The notes beneath the pieces were generated by a model. It saw nothing but the letters and a program-made list of their open reading frames with translations. It ran no database searches and had not been told where the DNA came from. DNA of 39,139 bases from Bacteroidia bacterium (lineage in GTDB: Bacteria > Bacteroidota > Bacteroidia > Bacteroidales > UBA932), in contig JAUMVX010000010.1 in the NCBI GenBank assembly GCA_030529945.1, forward strand, positions 1-39,139. Direction: 5' to 3'. Positions 33,619-39,139 of this stretch are shown one piece after another. The first letter of the stretch is position 1, and each line of letters opens with the position of its first letter. The translations under genes were made by a program, and so were the position numbers.

Positions 33619-34649
33619 AAAAAGTAGAAAACGTCAGCATTGGCGGATACGCCTATTCTATGGACTCTGCCGCTGCGCAGAGCGCAAAGGAGTATCTTGA
33701 CGAAATCGCGGTGCACTACGCCGGCGAGAGCTCAGAGGTGCTCGAAGGTATCGAGGAACGTATGGCGGAGCTTCTGAACGAGCGCGCCGCAGGGAATGCG
33801 GGAGTCATCTCCCCGGCAGATGTCGAAGCTGTCATCGCCGTTCTGGGCCGTCCGGATGCCATAGACGGCGACAGTCCGGAACTGCCGGCGCGGGAAAAGA
33901 AGAAAAGACTCTACCGCGACCTGGAGAACAGGAAGATTCTCGGCGTATGCAGCGGCATAGCCAAATATCTGGACATACAGATTCCTTTCGTGCGTCTGGT
34001 CTTCGTGCTTCTGTTCGTTCCCGCCTATATAATCGGGGTCGAAAGTTATCACAACCCGCTGGGGCTGCCGGTGACAGTTTTCGTCATTGTCCTATATCTG
34101 ATTCTCGCTCTCTGCATTCCTGCGGCCAAGACAGTGCGCCAGAAATGGGAGTCGAAGGGTGAGGACGGCAGTCTGGAAGGGATAAGGCGGTCGGTTTCGC
34201 AGGCCGCCGACGACCTGGGGAAGCGGGCCGGACGCATCGCCAGGTCCGAATCCTGGGGAGGAATCGCCCGGGCGCTTCAGGTGGCGGTCGGCATAATCCT
34301 TTTCATCGCGGGTTTTTCGGGGCTTTTCGCGGGTGGACTGATGGTGTTCGGAAATCAGATTTTCGGCTACGACAGCATCTTCGCGCTTATGATGGAGCAG
34401 CTCTCCGCGCAGTCCTGGCTCGCGGTGATCGCCGCATACACCTGGATAAAAATCCTCGCCGCCGCGGCCTACAGCCTGCCGTTCATCGGTATGCTCTACG
34501 CCGGCATTATGCTGACCTTCGACCTGCGCTCGCCGAAATGGCGTCCGGGGCTGATCATCTTCGTGCTCTGGCTGCTCTGCGTGACCGCGCTCGTGATATT
34601 TTTCGCCATCGCGTCCGCCTCGTGGTATCAGATGCCGATAGATTTATAG
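33615..34649 (+). CDS. PspC-domain multi-pass membrane protein (second copy)
   Basis: A 344-residue protein. The N-terminal helical domain (about 1-90, with VLEGIEERMAELL) parallels the first PspC protein. The PspC domain is at about 97-175 (RLYRDLENRKILGVCSGIAKYLDIQ plus a membrane helix). Further membrane helices lie near 150-170, 222-250, 272-305 and 315-342. A charged segment between (about 176-215) may be cytoplasmic. It is coupled to padR by an ATGA overlap. This arrangement recalls PspC-PadR operons in other Bacteroidota, but its function in the envelope is inferred. Confidence 0.85.
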   Translation: MKKVENVSIGGYAYSMDSAAAQSAKEYLDEIAVHYAGESSEVLEGIEERMAELLNERAAGNAGVISPADVEAVIAVLGRPDAIDGDSPELPAREKKKRLYRDLENRKILGVCSGIAKYLDIQIPFVRLVFVLLFVPAYIIGVESYHNPLGLPVTVFVIVLYLILALCIPAAKTVRQKWESKGEDGSLEGIRRSVSQAADDLGKRAGRIARSESWGGIARALQVAVGIILFIAGFSGLFAGGLMVFGNQIFGYDSIFALMMEQLSAQSWLAVIAAYTWIKILAAAAYSLPFIGMLYAGIMLTFDLRSPKWRPGLIIFVLWLLCVTALVIFFAIASASWYQMPIDL

Positions 34650-34676
34650 TATTTCGCGGTCTTTGCGGCCCTTTAA

Positions 34677-34720
34677 ATGATGATAAAAAAGCTTACCAGC
34701 TAATTTTTTTCATCATCACT
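34677..34720. repeat. Palindrome related to the 158-bp element; possible bidirectional terminator
   Basis: ATGATGATAAAAAAGCT and AGCTAATTTTTTTCATCATC form an imperfect hairpin with A- and T-runs on both sides. On the minus strand it reads AGTGATGATGAAAAAAA, then TGGTAAG, closely matching the left end of the 28296 element. It separates the PspC operon from the esterase promoter. Confidence 0.62.
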
Positions 34721-34723
34721 GAG

Positions 34724-34731
34724 TATCTTTG
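34724..34731 (+). promoter_or_regulatory. -7 box TATCTTTG of the esterase gene
   Basis: Perfect TAnnTTTG, 24 nt before ATG 34756; the palindrome at 34677-34720 abuts it and occupies the -33 region. Confidence 0.6.
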
Positions 34732-34755
34732 CGGCCAAGCAGTGTCAAGCAGGAT

Positions 34756-36054
34756 ATGGACACAACGATCATACATACCCCTTTCGGAAAAGTCATCGGA
34801 CGTAAGGAGAAAGGCGTAAGGATATTCAGAGGACTTGTCTATGCGCGCTACGGGCGTTTCGCTCCGCCGCAGGCCGCTGACACCCCCTGTCCCGAAAGGG
34901 AGATAAGCGCACTGGACTACGGCACGCTCTGCCCTCAGGTCTCCTCCCGTCTGGATGCCCTGATAGGGAAGGTGCCCGGGCTGAGGATGGCTGAAGGCGA
35001 GCTGTGCCTCAGCATCTATACTCCTGCGGACGAGAGCACCGCTCATCCCGTGATGGTCTGGATCCACGGCGGCTCGTACCTCTCCGGCGGCAGCGAGGAT
35101 CCGCGATACGGCGCGGAAAGACTCGTGCGCACAGGGGCAGTCACTGTCGTAAAAGTCTCCTACAGACTCGGCGCCGAGGGATGGCTGCATTGGCCGGAGG
35201 CCGCCTCGGTAAACCTCGGTCTGAAGGACCTGCACTGCGCGCTCGGCTGGGTGAGCCGCAATATCCGTCATTTCGGCGGGGACCCCGCCAATGTCACTCT
35301 CTTCGCCCAGTCGGCCGGTGCGCACGCGGTCGCTTCGCTCATAGCCACTTCCGGGGCCGAAGAGGAGTATGCCGCCTGTTCGCTTCCGTCTGCGGGGGCG
35401 CACGCGGACGCTCCCCTTTTCCGCCGAGCCATTCTTCAGAGCGCTCCGCTGGGCATTTCCATCACGCCCCGGGAGGCTGACAAGGTGCTGGACGCTTTCC
35501 TCAAGGCGCTCGGAAAGAACGCCGGGCAGGTTTCTATGGAAGATATCCTCGCGGCGCAAAGCAAGATCGCGGGTATGCGCAAGTCGCTGACTTTTATGCC
35601 CGTGCTTGCGGACAATATGCTCTGTCCCGAGTCCTGCCGGGGCCTGCGCATCTTCGCTACCTGCGGGGCACAGGACGCTTCGCCCTATGCGCTCGGGGTT
35701 TTCGACAAGCTGTTTTCGCGCTGGCCCTCTGTCGAGAGGGCGCTCAGTGCTCCGGTGGTGAAGAGACTGACTCACAAGATATTCCTGGACGGGATGAATG
35801 AATATGTCTCGCGTCTTGGCGCTCTCGGAGTGCAGGCCCGTTCGCACATCATTCGCTGGCATCCGGCAGGGAGCGTAATGGGAGCCTGCCACTGCATAGA
35901 GCTGCCTTTCCTTCTCGGGGATTATGAAGACTGGAAGGATGCCCGGATGCTCCGGGGGATGCACCGGGAGGAGTATGAGAGGATCAGTTCGGAGATGCTC
36001 AGCGCCTGGACCGCCTTCGCCCGGGACGGCAGCTGGCCGCAGCTTTCCATCTGA
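34756..36054 (+). CDS. Type-B carboxylesterase
   Basis: A 432-residue alpha/beta hydrolase of the carboxylesterase type-B (pnbA-like) family. Marks: oxyanion loop VWIHGGSYLSGG, FGGDPANVTLFAQSAGAH with nucleophile S186, and GACHCIELPFLLG with catalytic H379. The usual G-E-S-A-G elbow is A-Q-S-A-G here. The acid residue is uncertain (a candidate Asp lies in CGAQDASPY). It is shorter than typical members (about 480-550) and lacks a signal peptide, so it is probably cytoplasmic. The start at 34756 follows the promoter; a TTG at 34729 lies within the -7 box. Confidence 0.83.
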   Translation: MDTTIIHTPFGKVIGRKEKGVRIFRGLVYARYGRFAPPQAADTPCPEREISALDYGTLCPQVSSRLDALIGKVPGLRMAEGELCLSIYTPADESTAHPVMVWIHGGSYLSGGSEDPRYGAERLVRTGAVTVVKVSYRLGAEGWLHWPEAASVNLGLKDLHCALGWVSRNIRHFGGDPANVTLFAQSAGAHAVASLIATSGAEEEYAACSLPSAGAHADAPLFRRAILQSAPLGISITPREADKVLDAFLKALGKNAGQVSMEDILAAQSKIAGMRKSLTFMPVLADNMLCPESCRGLRIFATCGAQDASPYALGVFDKLFSRWPSVERALSAPVVKRLTHKIFLDGMNEYVSRLGALGVQARSHIIRWHPAGSVMGACHCIELPFLLGDYEDWKDARMLRGMHREEYERISSEMLSAWTAFARDGSWPQLSI

Positions 36055-36161
36055 GCGGGAGAGTTGCGCGCAGCGGCCGCGCCGGAGACGTTCGCGCCGG
36101 GCCGCCTGAGGCTTCCCGGCACTTTCTTCCGCGATTATTTCTTTCTTACGCTGAGAATCAC

Positions 36162-36169
36162 TATATTTG
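36162..36169 (+). promoter_or_regulatory. -7 box TATATTTG of the small basic protein
   Basis: Perfect TAnnTTTG in a 130-bp spacer that otherwise holds nothing recognised. The leader is 25 nt to GTG 36195 or 16 nt to TTG 36186. Confidence 0.55.
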
Positions 36170-36194
36170 TCAGTGTTCCAATCCTTTGACCACC

Positions 36195-36428
36195 GTGAAG
36201 CGCAAAAAGAAGACCCCCTCACACGTCGATCCGGAGTACCTGAAGAAACAGCAGGCCTCGCTCAGACGTACGCACCGACACGTCATCTATCTGAATGATA
36301 GAGAGTTGGCCGCTATAGACGAATACTGCAAGCAGTTCAAGGTGAAGCGCAAGTCGGCTATGTTCCGTCAGGCCATAATGGAGCGGATTCTCGCCGTACT
36401 CGACGAGAACCACCCGACTCTGTTCTGA
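36195..36428 (+). CDS. Small basic ribbon-helix-helix-like protein
   Basis: A 77-residue protein (80 if TTG 36186 is used). There is no in-frame ATG near the 5' end, so the start is GTG or TTG; GTG gives a leader length like other genes here. A lysine-rich head (KRKKK) is followed by RHVIYLNDRELAAIDEYCKQF and KRKSAMFRQAIMERILAVLDE, a strand plus two helices in the Arc/MetJ pattern. It is probably DNA-binding. I recall similar conserved small proteins in Bacteroidales, but no named function. A terminator follows directly. Confidence 0.72.
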   Translation: MKRKKKTPSHVDPEYLKKQQASLRRTHRHVIYLNDRELAAIDEYCKQFKVKRKSAMFRQAIMERILAVLDENHPTLF

Positions 36429-36431
36429 AAC

Positions 36432-36468
36432 ATCCCGAGCGTCTGTAAGCACACGCCCGGGATTTTTT
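36432..36468 (+). terminator. Intrinsic terminator after the small basic protein
   Basis: ATCCCGAGCGT (36432-36442) pairs with ACGCCCGGGAT (36453-36463) with one mismatch, followed by six T residues. It abuts the convergent S4-protein gene. Confidence 0.75.
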
Positions 36469-36998
36469 CAATCTTGCTCATCAAACGAGAAATCGGGAAG
36501 CCTGATCTCACCGTCCCCGCGATCCTCGTCCCGGTCCCTGCCCTCACCGTCCCCATCCCAGTCATCACCGTCCCGGACGGTGACCCCGGCCGGAGAGTGC
36601 GGGCTGAACAGATTCGCATCCAGCTCTCCCCGGAGAGCGTCCATTTCGCGCCTGTCCTTTTTCGTAGGCCGTCCGGCCCCCCTGTCGCGTCTTATGAAGA
36701 AACTCTCGTGCGGAGCGTGCAATTTGTCCAGCTCGCTGCCCGGAGTCAGATTCTCGGCGAAATTCGGCACCAGCTGTGCGCCCATCCTCTGCTCCGCGAG
36801 CTGCAGGACCTTGTAGCTGAGCAGCGCAGGACCCTTGCGCACGGAGATGACATCTCCGATTTTCACCATCTTGTGGGCCTTCGCCGAATTGCCGTTCAGC
36901 TGGACCTTGTTTCCGTTGCAGGCTTCAGTAGCCTCGCTCCGTGTCTTGTACAGGCGTATCGCCCATACGAATTTGTCAAGTCTTACAGAGTCAGCCAT
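36468..36998 (-). CDS. S4-domain RNA-binding protein (Hsp15-like) with acidic tail
   Basis: A 176-residue protein. The S4 domain at about 5-65 (VRLDKFVWAIRLYKTRSEATEACNGNKVQLNG) resembles heat-shock protein 15, which binds stalled 50S subunits. A basic segment RRDRGAGRPTKKDRREMD follows (about 105-122), as in the family. The C-terminus (about 138-176) is a long Asp/Glu/Gly/Arg-rich tail absent from short Hsp15 proteins, with an imperfect repeat of D-G-D/E. It lies 51 bp downstream of the DJ-1 gene with no promoter of its own, so both are probably cotranscribed. Confidence 0.83.
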   Translation of the reverse strand: MADSVRLDKFVWAIRLYKTRSEATEACNGNKVQLNGNSAKAHKMVKIGDVISVRKGPALLSYKVLQLAEQRMGAQLVPNFAENLTPGSELDKLHAPHESFFIRRDRGAGRPTKKDRREMDALRGELDANLFSPHSPAGVTVRDGDDWDGDGEGRDRDEDRGDGEIRLPDFSFDEQD

Positions 36999-37049
36999 AA
37001 TCCGTTTTCTTCTGTCATCGGGAAAAAGAAAAATGGGAAAGCCCGCTCT

Positions 37050-37637
37050 CTATATGGTCTTAAGCATCATTCCCCATTCCACCTCGGGGATGGCCTCCTC
37101 GCCCTTGACGGTGCGGAGAATCTCCATAGCGAAAGCGATGGTGTGACCGGAAGAACGCCCTGTCACTATCCTGCCCGAATGCAGCGCAGCTTTCGGTATG
37201 AATACCGCGCCGTTTTCTTCCAGAGCCTTCTCGAAGCCGTCGAAACAGGTGACCTCGTGCCCCTGGAGCGCAGCTCCCAGCTGACTCAGCACCAGACCCG
37301 GAGCGGCACAGATGGCCGCTACGCCGCCACCCAGCTCATAGTGCTCCTTCATAAGCGCGATCAGCGGCTTGCACTCGGCCAGAGCCCGGCTTCCCGGCAT
37401 ACCGCCCGGGAAAATGAAGAAGTCCTTCTCCGACGGATGACCGTTCCCGGCATCGTCCAGAAGCTCGTCATAGGTCATATCCGCACCCACGGTCACTCCG
37501 TGTGAGGAAGTGACGAACGGCTCTTCCGAAATGGACACCGTCTTGATGTCGACGCCTCCCCTGCGGAGGACATCCACGGTAGCGAGGGCCTCGATATCTT
37601 CGAAGCCGTCGGCAAGAAAAATATAAACTCCCTTCAT
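37050..37637 (-). CDS. DJ-1/PfpI family protein (YajL type)
   Basis: A 195-residue cytoplasmic protein of the DJ-1 superfamily (glyoxalase III/deglycase or oxidative-stress chaperone). The catalytic Cys is C110 in AAICAAPGL at the nucleophile elbow, with E16 in FEDIEA as the acid that activates it. FPGGMPGS (76-83) and GRSSGHTIAFAMEIL near the end are typical. The promoter is unclear: TATCTTCG at 37718-37711 on the minus strand is one base off the -7 box. It probably leads the DJ-1/S4 operon. Confidence 0.92.
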   Translation of the reverse strand: MKGVYIFLADGFEDIEALATVDVLRRGGVDIKTVSISEEPFVTSSHGVTVGADMTYDELLDDAGNGHPSEKDFFIFPGGMPGSRALAECKPLIALMKEHYELGGGVAAICAAPGLVLSQLGAALQGHEVTCFDGFEKALEENGAVFIPKAALHSGRIVTGRSSGHTIAFAMEILRTVKGEEAIPEVEWGMMLKTI

Positions 37638-37710
37638 AACTAGAAGCTGTTTTTAAATAAATCCTCTTCTTCCGCAGCTCGCAGGCGCGAGGCGGCGGAG
37701 TCAATTTCTA

Positions 37711-37739
37711 CGAAGATAAGGATTATTTTTTTAATTTTG
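37711..37739. promoter_or_regulatory. Divergent promoter region for the DJ-1 and manA genes
   Basis: Plus strand: TAATTTTG at 37732-37739, a perfect TAnnTTTG, 75 nt before the manA ATG. Minus strand: TATCTTCG at 37718-37711, one mismatch, for the DJ-1 gene. Confidence 0.45.
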
Positions 37740-37814
37740 CGTACGCAAATGCAAGGCTCTTTCCCCATCAGGCGACAGAAGCCGCCGGGAAATGTTGCGC
37801 TTTATCACGACACT

Positions 37815-38990
37815 ATGGCAGAAGAAGAAAAGAAACTCTACCCGCTCAAATTCCTCCCCATCGCCGAGGTTTTCTCCTGGGGCGGCAGAAATCTGGAGAC
37901 AAGATTCGACAAGAGCTTTATAATCAGCGACCTGCAAGGCAACGAAAAACCCCTTCCGAAGCACAGCGCCGCCGCCGCCACCGCCACCACCATCGCCGAG
38001 AGTCTGGAGATAGCAGACCTGGGATACCGCGACTCCCAGGTGCTCGAGGGCTGGCTCGCGGGCAACACCATAGGCGAGCTGATGGATATGTATCTGGACC
38101 GCATAGTCGGGGAGAATGTCTTCGAATTCTTCGGCCGGCAGTTTCCGCTCTGCATAAGACTCATCGATGCCGGGCGCCGCACACCCCTTATGGTCCATCC
38201 GGACGACGGCATCGCGCAGCAGCGTTACGACCACCTCGGCAAGACCAAGTTCTGGTACATTCTGGAGGCCGGAGAGAATTCCCGCATCAGCCTGGGATTC
38301 AAGTCCGACACCTCCGCAGCCGACTTTTACGAAGCTTGTGCGGACTCAAGCGCTGACACTCTCCTGAACACCTTCCGCCCGGAAAAGGGCAAGGGCTATC
38401 TCATAAAGCCGGGCACCGTTCACTGCGCGGATAATGTCGTGATGCTGGAAGTGGCGCAGTCCTCGCCTCTGGACTTCTGCCTCTGCGACTGGGGGTGCGC
38501 ACCTGACGAGGTCGAGTTCGACCCTTCTCTGAATCTGGAGGAAGCCCTCGACTTCATCGATCTCAAGGCATACCGCGAGCCTCAGATGACGTTCCACACT
38601 CCTTCCGCCTCGCGGGACATCACCTCTCTGGGAAGATGCAGAGAGTTCACAGTAAATAGGATAGATCTCAGCAACGTCCTGCACATCCACTCGGGAGACT
38701 CAGGCAGCTTCATCATCTACAGCTGCATCGCCGGCGAAGCCGAGATCCGCTACCGCGACACTGACGCGTCCGCGTCCCGTCCCGCCTGCAGCATCGGCTT
38801 CGAAGACGCCCTCCTCTCACGCTGCATCCTGCGCGCCGGAGAGACTGTCCTGGTCCCGGCCGAAGTGGAAGACTTCTTCCTCGTCCCGAGAAAAAGCGGC
38901 ACCGCCCTCATCGAAACCTTTATCGAACACCTCGAAGAAAAGGACAGCTACACCGGCCTCATCCTCAGACGCGATACGGGCGAGGAATAA
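37815..38990 (+). CDS. manA: Mannose-6-phosphate isomerase (class I type)
   Basis: A 391-residue zinc-dependent cupin that interconverts mannose 6-phosphate and fructose 6-phosphate. Marks: FPLCIRLIDAGRRTPLMVHPDD (zinc-binding His in VHPDD), GKTKFWYILEAG, and PGTVHCADNVVMLEVAQSSPLDF with the second zinc-binding His. An Ala/Thr-rich insertion HSAAAATATTIAESLEI (about 50-66), encoded by a GCC/ACC run, sits where family members have a short loop. The C-terminal cupin domain spans about 255-385. The start at 37815 is chosen over an upstream TTG located in the promoter box. Confidence 0.88.
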   Translation: MAEEEKKLYPLKFLPIAEVFSWGGRNLETRFDKSFIISDLQGNEKPLPKHSAAAATATTIAESLEIADLGYRDSQVLEGWLAGNTIGELMDMYLDRIVGENVFEFFGRQFPLCIRLIDAGRRTPLMVHPDDGIAQQRYDHLGKTKFWYILEAGENSRISLGFKSDTSAADFYEACADSSADTLLNTFRPEKGKGYLIKPGTVHCADNVVMLEVAQSSPLDFCLCDWGCAPDEVEFDPSLNLEEALDFIDLKAYREPQMTFHTPSASRDITSLGRCREFTVNRIDLSNVLHIHSGDSGSFIIYSCIAGEAEIRYRDTDASASRPACSIGFEDALLSRCILRAGETVLVPAEVEDFFLVPRKSGTALIETFIEHLEEKDSYTGLILRRDTGEE

Positions 38991-39064
38991 CAGTGACGGA
39001 AAAACGGCTCACCTGCAAAAGCGTGGGTTGACAAGCGGGAATACATACCGGTGTAGCCTTCCCC

Positions 39065-39134
39065 CTGATCGGGCGTATTTCTCATCGTCACGCCCGAATC
39101 TCATCGTCACGCCCGACCTGATCGGGCGTCTTTT
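39065..39134 (+). terminator. Repeat-rich terminator region after manA
   Basis: CTGATCGGGCGT occurs at 39065-39076 and 39118-39129, and the 17-mer CTCATCGTCACGCCCGA occurs at 39081-39097 and 39100-39116. ACGCCCGA (39109-39116) and TCGGGCGT (39122-39129) form an 8-bp stem with a CCTGA loop followed by CTTTT. An alternative hairpin uses 39070-39076 with 39090-39096. Confidence 0.65.
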
Positions 39135-39139
39135 GCTGC

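Noticed and set aside
34693..36222. Minus-strand open frame of 509 codons opposite the esterase
   Set aside because: It is antisense to a well-supported alpha/beta hydrolase and has no coherent domain.

Overview
The window looks like a chromosomal segment from a Bacteroidota (Bacteroidales-type) bacterium with a G+C content of roughly 55-58% by eye. The evidence is: many promoters with the phylum's TAnnTTTG -7 box; few Shine-Dalgarno sequences; numerous Sec/lipoprotein-exported proteins; a PPi-dependent phosphofructokinase; a tiny Hc1-like histone; an Mfa/fimbrillin-like lipoprotein; a TamL-type Omp85 lipoprotein; and M49 and C11 peptidases of Bacteroidales type. A Rikenellaceae or Cryptobacteroides-like lineage is possible, but the genus cannot be fixed from sequence reading alone.

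Layout. 1-6.6 kb: the 3' end of uvrD, an LpxL-type acyltransferase (-), a fimbrillin-like lipoprotein (+), and a uvrA paralogue (-) overlapping a Stealth-family sugar-phosphate transferase (-). 6.7-11 kb: a DPP III lipoprotein, XerD, and a clostripain-like lipoprotein (all +). 11.1-12.8 kb: rplY-pth, then a 58-residue Hc1 histone-like gene with its own terminator. 12.9-16.9 kb: a minus-strand operon of an M6 metalloprotease, a small lipoprotein and a C1B aminopeptidase. 17-21.1 kb: a GH3 glycosidase and an Sde182/nucleoside-hydrolase-like protein (+), probably a two-gene glycan unit. 21.1-22.2 kb: an accessory scar with five 16-bp repeats, a palindromic repeat, a 12-bp tandem array, an SDR remnant, a broken PIN toxin and its intact RelB/DinJ-type antitoxin.

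22.3-25.1 kb: tyrS-rbfA-lolE operon (-). 25.3-26.1 kb: tpiA (+). 26.2-28.3 kb: TrmH-type methyltransferase and a cytoplasmic GH13 enzyme (-). 28.3-28.5 kb: a 158-bp non-coding imperfect palindrome. 28.5-32.4 kb: TamL-like Omp85 protein, pfp and tRNA-Ala(CGC) (-). 32.7-34.6 kb: PspC-PadR-PspC operon (+). 34.7-36.4 kb: a type-B carboxylesterase and a small basic ribbon-helix-helix-like protein (+). 36.5-39 kb: S4-domain protein and DJ-1 protein (-), then a mannose-6-phosphate isomerase (+), ending in a repeat-rich terminator.

Most genes are ordinary housekeeping or envelope genes. The most unusual signals are non-coding or compositional. The tetranucleotide CATG is almost absent (two seen by eye against roughly 150 expected), and codon choice before Met fits this avoidance. 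A family of intergenic palindromes shares AGTGAT tips. Three genes have a start codon exactly 7 nt after the -7 box. The 21.1-22.2 kb scar shows toxin, SDR and repeat decay. No complete, clearly novel multi-gene defence or biosynthetic system was recognised.
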